Shown piece after piece: positions 29,329-38,588 of a stretch of DNA of 64,000 bases; position 1 is the stretch's first letter; each line of letters starts with the position of its first letter. A program made the position numbers and the translations under genes. The notes under the pieces are model-generated. The model did no database searches. It saw nothing but the letters and a program-made list of their open reading frames with translations, and was not told the origin of the DNA. Location of the stretch: positions 1-64,000 of the forward strand of contig CASFJQ010000002.1 of NCBI GenBank assembly GCA_949295065.1, given 5' to 3'. The DNA comes from an uncultured Parabacteroides sp. (GTDB taxonomy: Bacteria > Bacteroidota > Bacteroidia > Bacteroidales > Tannerellaceae).

Positions 29329-30013
29329 TACGAGGATCGATATATTTTACAGCATCTTTGAAACGGCCGTAAGAACCTTTAGCTTTTTCCAAAGCTTCAT
29401 TAGCATCTACGCCTTTCTTAACCATATCCATGAATTTACCAAGGTGGATAAATTCGTAACCGATAACTTCGTCGTTAGCATCCAATGCCATACGAGTACA
29501 ATATCCTTCAGCCATTTCCAAGTAACGAGTACCTTTAGCCAATGTACCGAACATTGTACCTACCTGGCTACGCAAACCTTTACCCAAGTCTTCCAAACCT
29601 GCACCAATTGGCAGACCGCCTTCTGAGAAAGCTGACTGAGTACGTCCGTAAACGATCTGCAAGAACAATTCACGCATTGCTGTGTTGATTGCGTCGCAAA
29701 CCAAGTCAGTATTCAAAGCTTCCAACAAAGTTTTGCCTGGAAGGATTTCAGAAGCCATAGCTGCTGAGTGAGTCATACCAGAACAACCGATTGTTTCAAC
29801 CAATGCTTCCTGGATAATACCTTCTTTGATGTTCAATGTCAATTTACAAGCACCCTGCTTTGGAGCACACCAACCGATACCGTGAGTCAAACCTGAAATG
29901 TCAGTAATCTGAGTTGCTCTAACCCATTTTCCTTCTTCTGGAATCGGAGCGCAAGGGTGGTTAGCGCCCTTTTTAACAACACACATGTGTTGAACTTCAT
30001 GTGAATAAATCAT
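29321..30013 (-). CDS. NifU-like iron-sulfur cluster scaffold protein
   Basis: A 230-aa protein related to the IscU/NifU N-terminal scaffold domain, with conserved cysteines WCAPKQGACKL and VETIGCSGMTHSAAMASEIL matching the usual GCSIC..S..T pattern with substitutions. The N-terminal HMCVVKKGANHPCAP stretch adds more Cys. It probably assembles or carries Fe-S clusters. It is the first gene of a three-gene operon with the small membrane protein and GGGtGRT protein. No IscS/SufS desulfurase is nearby, so it is not a standard isc or nif operon. Confidence 0.82.
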   Translation of the reverse strand: MIYSHEVQHMCVVKKGANHPCAPIPEEGKWVRATQITDISGLTHGIGWCAPKQGACKLTLNIKEGIIQEALVETIGCSGMTHSAAMASEILPGKTLLEALNTDLVCDAINTAMRELFLQIVYGRTQSAFSEGGLPIGAGLEDLGKGLRSQVGTMFGTLAKGTRYLEMAEGYCTRMALDANDEVIGYEFIHLGKFMDMVKKGVDANEALEKAKGSYGRFKDAVKYIDPRNE

Positions 30014-30079
30014 AATCGCTAATTTATTATATTAATGATAATAAAAACTTTACGCTTTTCTCATTTTTGTAAGCCAGTA

Positions 30080-30087
30080 CAAAGATA
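30080..30087 (-). promoter_or_regulatory. Promoter of the NifU-like/GGGtGRT operon
   Basis: On the minus strand TATCTTTG (-7) lies 20 bp downstream of a GTTG (-33) at 30108-30111, the classic Bacteroidetes spacing, 67 bp before the start. Confidence 0.7.
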
Positions 30088-30479
30088 GAATTATAAATTT
30101 ATCCTTGCAACAGATAAAACAGAGTTTGTATGTTTTTTTATTACAGTTTTTATCTTTTTGATGTCTTTGGAACAATTTAAAATGATTATTCAATAACATA
30201 AGGCTTATTGTAAATAATTCCTCTATTTATGTAAAAAGTGTATTAAAATGATTTAATATGGCTCTTTGGCTTCAGATATATGATTATGTGTTGTTAATAC
30301 GTTTATATTTAATGATATAATTAATAAGAACTTGAGTCGTTTTGAGGAAATTACTTCTCGTAATTTCGCAATAAATCATAAAACTAGGCTTTAACTTATT
30401 GTCTTTGTTGAACATAATGTGCGTATTGTCTGTTAAAATTGGTGTTAGGTTACAAACTTATTTTATTGATAAAAATTTT
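30088..30479. other. AT-rich divergent intergenic region ahead of the fimbrial locus
   Basis: Apart from the minus-strand -33 box I see no gene or RNA here. For the plus strand the nearest promoter-like word is TGTCTTTG near 30397, one base off consensus. No inverted repeat suggests an invertible promoter. Confidence 0.4.
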
Positions 30480-31520
30480 ATGGTGTTAAGGTACAGACTT
30501 TTTTTATGGGGAATCTGCGGGTTCTCATTAATTTCGTGTAGTGAACCAGACAATTTAACTGACAATGACTTTGACAATGAAGAGAACGAAGAGAATGTTG
30601 GAGATAAAGATGTCAGAATCTTTATGTCGGTTCCGAGTATTTTTACTGAAAGCAGGGCTTCCATAAGTGAGGAGCTTGTTGAACCAGGAAAACCTTTGCC
30701 CTTGAGATGGGATGATGGAGACAGGATAAGGATGCTTGTTGGTGAAGATAGCATTAATATGTCAGTGTGTGATTTTGAGCTTAAGGACATTGATAACTCC
30801 GGAACTGCGCATTTTGAATATTCAGGCAGAAATATTTTCACAGATTATTATTGCGGAGTATATCCGGCAACGGATATTTCGCTGTCAGGCTCGTTTGCGT
30901 TTTCTGTTCCTTTGGATGGAAGTATATCTCAGTCGGCAGATGATGATTCTCGTCATTTGTCAAATTATAGGGTGATGTTCACTCCTTATATTGAAAATAA
31001 ATCCGCTGATAATGAATTGGCAAATGTCACTTTTAAGCACTTGACCAGCCTTGTTGTATTCAATATTGAAAACAACTCTGGTAAAGATTTATTTGTGAAA
31101 AGTATAAAGTTGAAAGCTGAATGTGCTAAACCTGTTTTTCATTCCAAAGCTTCGTTTAATTTGTTCACAAGTGAATATTTCTTATCGGAAACGGATATGT
31201 CCGATTCTTTTAAGCTGAGTTTTTCCGGAGACGGTCTTAATCTGAAAGATGGTGTAATAGGACGCGGTTATATGCCATTGATTCCTTCAGATAATTTTGA
31301 CGGAGCTACTGTTCTTATTGAAGCTGAATTGGCAGACGGAAAGATAGTGAAATCAATAGTTCCTTCTTCTGTAATTGATGAACTGAAGAATTTCCAGGCA
31401 GGAACATATTTTATGATGAATATCATTTTCAATAATGAAGGAATAACTGTTGGTTCAGAATTTGAATCTTGGGAAGATGGCGGAGCTATCGAAGTTCCTT
31501 TGAATTTGGTGTCCGGTTAA
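30480..31520 (+). CDS. Fimbrillin-family lipoprotein
   Basis: The ATG at 30480 is preferred: it gives a lipoprotein signal (MVLRYRLFLWGICGFSLISC, lipobox LISC), whereas upstream TTG and ATG codons put extra residues ahead of it. The mature part starts acidic (SEPDNLTDNDFDNEENEEN). It then shows fimbrillin/Mfa-like features: PLRWDDGDRIRM, FEYSGRNIFTDYYCGVYPAT, LSNYRVMFTPYIEN, a FKHLTSLVVFNIEN strand, and the C-terminal FQAGTYFMMNIIF..WEDGGAIEVPL. The length is 346 aa. Such proteins are lipid-anchored, exported to the surface and polymerised after proteolytic trimming by donor-strand exchange. As first gene of the locus it may be a stalk or accessory subunit. Confidence 0.78.
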   Translation: MVLRYRLFLWGICGFSLISCSEPDNLTDNDFDNEENEENVGDKDVRIFMSVPSIFTESRASISEELVEPGKPLPLRWDDGDRIRMLVGEDSINMSVCDFELKDIDNSGTAHFEYSGRNIFTDYYCGVYPATDISLSGSFAFSVPLDGSISQSADDDSRHLSNYRVMFTPYIENKSADNELANVTFKHLTSLVVFNIENNSGKDLFVKSIKLKAECAKPVFHSKASFNLFTSEYFLSETDMSDSFKLSFSGDGLNLKDGVIGRGYMPLIPSDNFDGATVLIEAELADGKIVKSIVPSSVIDELKNFQAGTYFMMNIIFNNEGITVGSEFESWEDGGAIEVPLNLVSG

Positions 31521-31551
31521 TATTTATCCTAAAACAAAATAAATACAGATA

Positions 31552-33414
31552 ATGAAAAAGTTTTTTGGTTTACTTATTTTTATAAGTGTTTTTTTATTCT
31601 CGTCTTGTAGTGATGATTTGATTGTTTCGGAAGATTCTCTTCATATTTCGCCGTATAATTTCCGCTTCAAATTGATGCAGGAAAATTATTCGGTGTCTAA
31701 TGGCAGGCAAAGCAGCGATGCCGAGTCGGTTACTTACGACAAGCTTTTCTTTTATGTTGCTGATGAAAACGGAAATATTGTGGAAACAGTAAAGATGGAC
31801 CACAATTCTTCGAAGTCCGAAATTTATGCCGAAGGTTTGCACGAAGGCGAATATAGCCTTTTGGTATTAGGCATTAAAGGAGATGAGAGTGAAGATTTGG
31901 CACAGATAAACAAAATATCTTCTGTCAATGATACATGGCTGAGTTTTCCCTCTGACTTGCACAGACCTTTGCAGGCTGAATATTTCTATTCCTCGACACC
32001 GTTTACAGTTGAAACTCGCGTTTCGGAAACAGGAGAAACTGAAATCGTGGCAATTGACACTGACATAATTCAGAAAAGAATAGTTGGCAGAATTGATTTT
32101 GATTTCGTATATAATAATGAATATGTGAGAAATGCTACAGTAGATAAGAAACTTGTACTTACAAAATCAAGATTCTACACATCTTTAAGCGGAAGTGGTG
32201 AACTAGGTGGAGAAAGTGACGGTGTAATGGATGAAATAAGTTTGAACGACTCTTATACGTTACTGTTTATGCCGACGGTTGGAGGCTCATCTATCAAAGC
32301 CGTACTCGAACATTCAACAGTAAACTATCTTTCGGAAAAAGCCTATGTTTCTTTTGAGTTTGAACAGAGTGGTATTTTCCCAAACAATATTCATAATATA
32401 GAGAATGTAGTTAATCATCCGGACGACAAGTCGCCTGTGATGTATATAACACGTGGCTCTTATAACTCGTCGAAACATTATCAGATTCTATCGGACTCGG
32501 AGACAAAGGATATATATACAGACAGAACACAGAGAAGTTTCAACACATCAAAACCTCTTCAGATATCGGTGAATGATGGTGGAGAATTACACGCTCGTTT
32601 TTATTCTCCTCGTGTTTTGTATGATGCGACTATTAAAGCAAAACTGCCTTCCGTTTCTGATGAATATTTTGATTTTGCCCATTTTGACTCGATACCTGCT
32701 TTTGCAGATTTCTATGAAATTTCACCAATGCTGAAACGTGAAACAATCTGTAAGCTGGAATCAGGGAAATATGTAAATGTACCTAAACTTTCCGTTTCGG
32801 ATTTTTCGGGAATTGAGTTTGTTATAGAATCAACTGACCCTTATTGGGAAAAGATAAAAGGCATCAAGCATGGTTGGAATATATATTGGGGGCTTTTTGA
32901 CGGAGATCCAGACAAAGAAGACGGTGGCCCGGTGGGAAACTGGATGGGAATACGTCCGGTGCACTGTCGTGAATCTGTTGCCTTCTTCCTCAATTTTACA
33001 TATTTGATAGATATGGAGGAACACGAACAGATTCTGCATGAGAATGCTCATATTTTGTATGACGACAATAAACTGCCGGTAAAAGTAGATCAGGTGTTGG
33101 CGCAGATGAGGCAGGAGAGAACTTTACAAGTTGGTTTGGTTTATCCCGGTCATGGAGTGATAGGTCTCGGAAGCCCAGCTGTTTTCGGAGCATATCAGGA
33201 TGGCTGGTTCAATCATTACAGCAACACGTATGCATGTAATGTGATGTTCCACGAATTGGGACATGTCATGGGATACGGACACGACAGTTCCTTTACATAC
33301 GGACCGTGGGCGGAAGAGCTGATGAATAATTTCTATGTTCAGAATATCAGCAGAATGCCTATTGATTCTCCAGATTATTTGCAGAGTAAATTGAATCCGA
33401 ATAAGTATAAATAA
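31552..33414 (+). CDS. Mfa2/FimB-like lipoprotein fused to a metzincin-type zinc peptidase domain
   Basis: A 620-aa lipoprotein (signal MKKFFGLLIFISVFLFSSC). Residues about 25-290 resemble anchor or minor fimbrial subunits of the FimB/Mfa2 type: YDKLFFYVADENGNIVETV, EGLHEGEYSLLVLG, SEKAYVSFEFEQ. The C-terminal half is different and ends with HELGHVMGYGH at residues 567-577 (33250-33282), an exact HExxHxxGxxH zinc motif of metzincins. Only 43 residues follow, with candidate Met-turn residues in AEELMNNF and ISRMPI. No related fusion is known to me. It lies 31 bp after the fimbrillin and 15 bp before the next adhesin, so it is within the operon. It may trim fimbrial subunits or cut host proteins; both are inference. 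Confidence 0.75.
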   Translation: MKKFFGLLIFISVFLFSSCSDDLIVSEDSLHISPYNFRFKLMQENYSVSNGRQSSDAESVTYDKLFFYVADENGNIVETVKMDHNSSKSEIYAEGLHEGEYSLLVLGIKGDESEDLAQINKISSVNDTWLSFPSDLHRPLQAEYFYSSTPFTVETRVSETGETEIVAIDTDIIQKRIVGRIDFDFVYNNEYVRNATVDKKLVLTKSRFYTSLSGSGELGGESDGVMDEISLNDSYTLLFMPTVGGSSIKAVLEHSTVNYLSEKAYVSFEFEQSGIFPNNIHNIENVVNHPDDKSPVMYITRGSYNSSKHYQILSDSETKDIYTDRTQRSFNTSKPLQISVNDGGELHARFYSPRVLYDATIKAKLPSVSDEYFDFAHFDSIPAFADFYEISPMLKRETICKLESGKYVNVPKLSVSDFSGIEFVIESTDPYWEKIKGIKHGWNIYWGLFDGDPDKEDGGPVGNWMGIRPVHCRESVAFFLNFTYLIDMEEHEQILHENAHILYDDNKLPVKVDQVLAQMRQERTLQVGLVYPGHGVIGLGSPAVFGAYQDGWFNHYSNTYACNVMFHELGHVMGYGHDSSFTYGPWAEELMNNFYVQNISRMPIDSPDYLQSKLNPNKYK

Positions 33415-33429
33415 ATTGAAGATAAAATT

Positions 33430-35634
33430 ATGAATATATTAAGACATATATATTTCCCTGTTTTCCTGATAGCTTTGTGTGCCTGTACTGCGGATGACTT
33501 CAGAGATTCTACAATTGTGGCAGAGTCTCTTTCTGTAAGGTTTTCACAGCCTAATCAACAGAATGCTGGCGGATTATCTTCCGAGATAGACAATATTTCT
33601 GCCTTCAGATTTGAGGATAATATACTTAAGGAAATTGTAAGTAACATTAATATAAACGACGAGGGTGTTGCCGACATAAACCTGGCGTCAATGAATGGTA
33701 ATCTGTTTTTCCTTGCAAATGCCGGCAAGATAATTGAAGAGAACAACTTTCAGGTTGACAATACAATGGAAGATGATTTCCTCAGCATTAAATCTGATGT
33801 TGACGGCATGAATCATCGTGGCATAACAATGACGGGAAAATTATCCTTTGCCGGAGAGGGAAAAGATAATCTTGAAGTCGCAATCAGGCATTCGGTTGCC
33901 CGAATCGACTTGGCGTCTTACTCCGTAGATGCTAAGGTCAATAGTGTAAAAATAAAAGATGTCTCATTGCAAGGATATGTTTTTGAGCAGGAAGGAAAAA
34001 CCGAAGATATATTTGATAAAGACGATATTATTAAGGATTTCGGTGACACTCCATTTTCTAACGGCAAAGAGGCAATTTTCTACTTGCCTGAGCAGTTTGG
34101 AAACAGATTCCAGGTTGAAGTTCTTATAACAGCTAATGGAGCATGGAAAAGATTAAGGGCTGAGCTCCCGGAAATCCTTAGAAATAAAATCTATACACTA
34201 AAAGTTTATGGAAGCGGAGCTGATTTTGCAATCAGTGTTGATACGGGTGATTGGGAATATGGAGCAGGTTCTGAAACAAGCGGAATATATAAAGGAATAG
34301 TGGATATTGACAATTCAGTCCTTAGTGATGCTGTTTATGTAAATTCAAGGAGAGATTCTGTTTTTGTTGATTCGTGGGACAACAGTTTTACCCTAGCATT
34401 TTTGTCTGAAGAAGGAGCGGATTGCCGTATCGACGGAAACGTTGACAAGGTTGAAATGGAGTTTGTCCAATCTCGTTCATTGGAGACAAACTCTCGTATG
34501 CTCAAAGTACGCAGCATGCGTAAAATGCCTGGAGTTGCTTAGCAATATGCATATATTAACATATATAAGAACGATGTGTTGCGTGACAGAGTCGTTATCG
34601 TGTTCAAGGCTAATCCTGTCAAACTGGAAGGTCTGATCAGCTTTGATGAAAATGCAATTTGTAATTTTGCCCGTTATATAGATGGAGAGATAGGAGTTCT
34701 AACTCTTCCGGAAGGGAAAAATATATCTCTTTCATTTGCGGATGATTCTCCGGAATGGATGAAGCTTGAAGAAAATGGAAACAATCGTTTCCGCCTGCTT
34801 GCAGGGTGGAAGCCAAACGACCCCGACGCTGACGGAAGAATACAGACTGCACATATTACCATATCCGACAACGGAGACCAACATAGCGAAACATACATTG
34901 TGAAGCGCCAGAATTGGGGATTGCCTGTTGTCAAAATCAACGGAACATGGTGGTGTAAATATAATCTCAGAGGAAATGTGAAGACTTTCTCTGACCAGAT
35001 TCTTGTGTCGAATGAGCCTACACGAGGAAGTCTTGCAGATTATATGTCTTCGTGTAGCGACAATGAGTTTCTAGCTGTAATAGGTGACCAGTATCAGGCA
35101 GGGAACCAGGACGGACTTAATCTTATTCATAATGGAGAAGGTTTTGTATATGACAATTATAATACCAAGTCAGACAATTTTGGAACATTAGACCCGACGT
35201 TTATGGCTCCGGACGGATATGAAATACCGGATTATGATGATTTCAGATTCTTCAATTGGGGAAATAATTCGAACTTGGCTTATTATAATCCAGGAGTGTT
35301 TAATAATGGCTTGGGGCAAAGACTGAACTTCAATGTCGTGGAACGTACCGCATCTTTCCTTGGAAAAGAATATGGTCCGATAAATTTTTATGATTTCGAA
35401 TACGAAGGCGAGCACCTGCTCCTGTGTGGTTTGGGACATCAGTGGAGCGAGACAGGATTAGCTAAGATGTATATTATTTTTGCTACATATGGAAATTCGT
35501 CAAATACTTGGTTCATAGAGGGAAGTTCGCAGTCTGCCGGTGCAGGAAACTGGTTCAGGTATTCTGTAAACAATCAGAATAAGACCAGAACTATCCGCTG
35601 CGTAAAAACTCCGGTGGAGTATATTTATGAGTAA
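33430..35634 (+). pseudogene. Fimbrial tip-like adhesin interrupted by an in-frame amber codon
   Basis: Lipoprotein signal MNILRHIYFPVFLIALCAC, then an Mfa2/FimB-like N-terminal region (ISAFRFEDNILKEIVSNININDEG, VARIDLASYSVDAKVN). TAG at 34540-34542 splits the frame, but the same frame continues without shift: ..RKMPGVA-stop-QYAYINIYKNDVLRDRVVIVFKANPVKLEG. The rest aligns along its length with the intact paralogue at 36028, including AGWKPNDPDADGR, RQNWGLPVVKINGTWWCKYN and the final VEYIYE. A later ATG at 34576 could give a fragment without a signal peptide. One substitution (for example CAG or GAG to TAG) explains it. Other genes in the window end in TAG, so amber recoding is unlikely. Confidence 0.8.
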
Positions 35635-36027
35635 TTCGAGTAGCTGATGTTTTTTTAATATCATAATAATTATATGTTCCCATTTTAGTAATTGATTAGT
35701 GATTTATTAGTAATCAAAATATCGGCTCACCTAGGTGAGTCAATCAATCCACCTAGGTGAGCTAATCAATTCACCTAGGTGAGCCGATTGAACCACCTAG
35801 GTGGAGCAATATTTTGAATATGACAAATATCATAAATAACTGTAATGTTTGTAACAAGACTTTTCAATGATAGGATTTATTATAATGATTTCAAATTTCA
35901 TCAGTTGACTGGTTGGCAAGAAAACAGGTTGACAAAATTTTGAATCCTTGCAACAGTACTGTTGAGAAACTTTAGTAGTGATAAATTGCTGCACATGAAA
36001 GAATAATATTTTGAAATAAAAATTAAG
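35635..36027. other. Spacer between the two adhesin paralogues
   Basis: It holds the 22-bp-period array at 35726-35813 and one copy of the TTGACAAG-type word near 35903-35935 (GTTGACTGGTTGGCAAG, GGTTGACAAA). Otherwise it is AT-rich with no gene. Confidence 0.6.
35726..35813. repeat. 22-bp-period palindrome array, locus 1 (4 units)
   Basis: The 10-bp palindrome CACCTAGGTG occurs at 35728, 35750, 35772 and 35794, exactly 22 bp apart. Unit 1 extends to a 14-bp palindrome (CTCACCTAGGTGAG). Spacers of 8 bp are AATCAA-rich. The flanks of units 1 and 3 are also inverted copies of each other (ATCGGCTCACCTAGGTGA, 35721-35738 and 35771-35788). Confidence 0.95.
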
Positions 36028-38496
36028 ATGAAAATAAACATAATATTGACTAAATTATTTGATAGATTCATTCCGGGAATCTTGTCATTACTTATATTGC
36101 TCTTTGCTGTTTCGTGCGAAGATGATATGAGAAACAATATAAATCAGAATAGCGGGAGTGCCTTGATAGTACGTGCCAATTTGCAACCTTACAAAATACA
36201 GGGACAGGATGCGGCAGCTGACGGTGAGAACGTAATAAACGAATTGCATGCCTGTCTTTTCGAAGATGGCTTGCTAAAGGAAGTGTATGAAAATATTGAT
36301 TTAAACGGAGGGTTAAAGATAGATGAACCCAAAGGAAGATTGTATATGGTCGGAAATCTTCCCGGTGAGCAGCCAATAAGCGAACTCCGTAATAGTGGTA
36401 TGACTGAGGACGAATGGCTTGATGTGAAAATATCCCATCAGGGAGGCATATCTTTGGATTATTATAGTGGTTATATTGATTTATCTGAAATGTCAGAGAA
36501 TATAATAAAGCTCAAACGAGGCGTAGCTCGTGTTGATTTCTCAATAAATACTTCAATGCCGGTTTCTGTCGAGAATATTGTATTCAGGAATGTAGCAGAC
36601 AAATCATATATGTTCCAAAAATCTTCAGTGGCAACGCCCGCTTCGGTAACTTATGGAGATGTTGTTGTGAATCTGGAAAAACCGATTTCCGGAAACACAA
36701 AAGCTGTTGCGTATCTTTGTGAGCAAGTGTCGGATAATCTGATGGCTGTCCTTACAATCAAGATGAAAAATAAAACTATGGTTAAGGAAGTGAAATTCCC
36801 GTCAATCCTGAAAAGAAACACTGTTTATACAGTTAATATATCATATTCAGATAATGCGACACCGGAAGTTCCTGGCGTGCCAAGCGAACCGTCGGAACCT
36901 TCCAACCCCGATGTCCCTTCCAAACCGGATGTTCCTTCAGAACCCGGAAGCCCTTCTGAACCATCCGAGCCGGGCGAACCATCTGAACCGGAAAATCCGG
37001 GACCGGTTGAACCGGAGCAACCTGAAAAAGGAATTGTTATTAGCGTGACAGAGTGGGAAGATGGTGGCGTTGTTGATTTGTTGCCTAACGTGGGAAATTT
37101 GTTTATCGACATAAACGATTCCAAACTGCCTGCCGATGCTTCAGTTTCTGAATCAAACAGACGAATAGTGCTTTCATATAAGAAAACAGACTTCTTATTG
37201 GCTTTGGAATGTGACGATGAGTTGGAATTTATCCCGGACCCGACATTGCCACTTCAAGTTACACGCATGGATAATTCTCCGGAGCATATAGGTGAAAATA
37301 TTTTTGCTGTTTCAAAGGAGATATGGCGTCCGGGAATGGAATCAGTCGAACGTAAGCTGATGTTTCACCGCAAAGGCATGAACGAAAACTATCAGACAGA
37401 TTATATCACAGTTGTAATGGAAGCAAATCCGGTTCAGCTTAGTGGTTCTATCAACTTTAATGAGAAAAATGAATATAACTTTACCGAATATGTGGAAAAT
37501 GAGATTGCAGTATTTTCTTTACCCGCTGATAAATCTTTGAGCGTGAAATATCCTGCCGATGAAGATAACTGGATTAAAATTGATGAAGTAGAGACTTCTA
37601 AATCCTTGGGCACATATCGCGTACTGGCTGGCTGGAAGCCAAACGACCCTAAGGCTGACGGGCGTGTTCAATCAGCAATTATTGTCATAGAAAACAAATC
37701 TGATGGCAGCGACAGAGAGGAATATACAATTACCCGACAGAATTGGGGCTTGCCTGTTACATATCTTAACGGAGTCTGGTGGTGCAAGTACAATGCAATG
37801 GGCGATTCCCGTAAATTCGAGGATCAGATTCTTTCAGCTAACGACCCGGCAGCCAAAGCCGGCAAAACTCTTTACGAATATCTGGGAGTATGCTCGGCTG
37901 AAGAATATCTGAACCTTTGGAAATGGCAATATATGGGCGACAAAACTCAAGGCCTTGAAGTTGTGGACGACAATGGCGTGGCAAAACTTGACGGCTATTT
38001 CAACAACACAGTTCATATCAACAAACTAGATCCGAAATCAATAGCACCGAAAGGCTATGAACTTCCTTCGATGGAAGACTACAATAATGTCCTTGAGTTG
38101 ATAGAAGGTGACTATATTTGGCTTATGTGGGATGGGGCTCATAAAACAGGCTGGAACGGGGGCACAACATTGCAGCGACGACAAAAACGCCGCAACGACG
38201 TTTCTGTCGGAAGCGTAGCATTGCCGGACTTGATTTATATCGGTATGTATAATGCATCAGTTAGCGAATACGAGCCTTTGGTGTGGTATGGTTCAAGCAG
38301 TCAGTGGGACAACAGCGGTATAAAGCATGGGCACTATAACAATATGCTTTTTGCTGTTTCCAATCCTGAAACAGGTCAGGGATGGTATTTTAATGGCAGT
38401 ATGCAAGGATTATATGCAACCAAGAACGGTGCCGGCGCAAACAACACACGAATCGTAAGATTCAAGAAATCTGACGTAGAGTATATCTACAGATGA
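36028..38496 (+). CDS. Fimbrial tip-like adhesin with proline-rich linker
   Basis: An 822-aa lipoprotein (lipobox AVSC near residue 30). An N-terminal Mfa2/FimB-like region (VINELHACLFEDGLLKEVYEN, RGVARVDFSINTSM) is followed by a Pro/Glu/Ser-rich linker with repeated PSEP/PDVP units (about residues 280-340). A middle domain (ISVTEWEDGGVVDL, YITVVMEANPVQLSG, AGWKPNDPKADGR) and a C-terminal domain (RQNWGLPVTYLNGVWWCKYN, SIAPKGYELPSMEDYNNV, final VEYIYR) come after. The end resembles FISUMP/C-type-lectin-like adhesive folds in pattern only. It is a full-length paralogue of the amber-interrupted gene upstream, which lacks the linker, and is probably the working tip subunit. Confidence 0.75.
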   Translation: MKINIILTKLFDRFIPGILSLLILLFAVSCEDDMRNNINQNSGSALIVRANLQPYKIQGQDAAADGENVINELHACLFEDGLLKEVYENIDLNGGLKIDEPKGRLYMVGNLPGEQPISELRNSGMTEDEWLDVKISHQGGISLDYYSGYIDLSEMSENIIKLKRGVARVDFSINTSMPVSVENIVFRNVADKSYMFQKSSVATPASVTYGDVVVNLEKPISGNTKAVAYLCEQVSDNLMAVLTIKMKNKTMVKEVKFPSILKRNTVYTVNISYSDNATPEVPGVPSEPSEPSNPDVPSKPDVPSEPGSPSEPSEPGEPSEPENPGPVEPEQPEKGIVISVTEWEDGGVVDLLPNVGNLFIDINDSKLPADASVSESNRRIVLSYKKTDFLLALECDDELEFIPDPTLPLQVTRMDNSPEHIGENIFAVSKEIWRPGMESVERKLMFHRKGMNENYQTDYITVVMEANPVQLSGSINFNEKNEYNFTEYVENEIAVFSLPADKSLSVKYPADEDNWIKIDEVETSKSLGTYRVLAGWKPNDPKADGRVQSAIIVIENKSDGSDREEYTITRQNWGLPVTYLNGVWWCKYNAMGDSRKFEDQILSANDPAAKAGKTLYEYLGVCSAEEYLNLWKWQYMGDKTQGLEVVDDNGVAKLDGYFNNTVHINKLDPKSIAPKGYELPSMEDYNNVLELIEGDYIWLMWDGAHKTGWNGGTTLQRRQKRRNDVSVGSVALPDLIYIGMYNASVSEYEPLVWYGSSSQWDNSGIKHGHYNNMLFAVSNPETGQGWYFNGSMQGLYATKNGAGANNTRIVRFKKSDVEYIYR

Positions 38497-38530
38497 ATTC
38501 CTGAATGACTGGCATATGGCGGAAAAATAG

Positions 38531-38538
38531 TATCTTTG
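38531..38538 (+). promoter_or_regulatory. -7 element TATCTTTG upstream of the ABC-F gene
   Basis: Exact TAnnTTTG match 50 bp before the ATG at 38589. Confidence 0.6.
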
Positions 38539-38588
38539 CAACTTTATATCCATTAATTTGAAACATCTGAATTAAATTAATTACGACA

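Noticed and set aside
30399-30479. Upstream TTG start for the fimbrillin gene
   Set aside because: It would bury the lipoprotein signal peptide behind 27 residues.
34540-34542. Recoded amber (readthrough or pyrrolysine)
   Set aside because: Several ordinary genes in the window end in TAG (9075, 16392, 17362, 26694, 27786), and no insertion signal is visible.
35726-35813. CRISPR-like regular repeats
   Set aside because: Period is 22 bp with 8-bp spacers and palindromic cores; no array-length spacers and no cas genes nearby. The same holds for 50649-50758 and 60988-61097.
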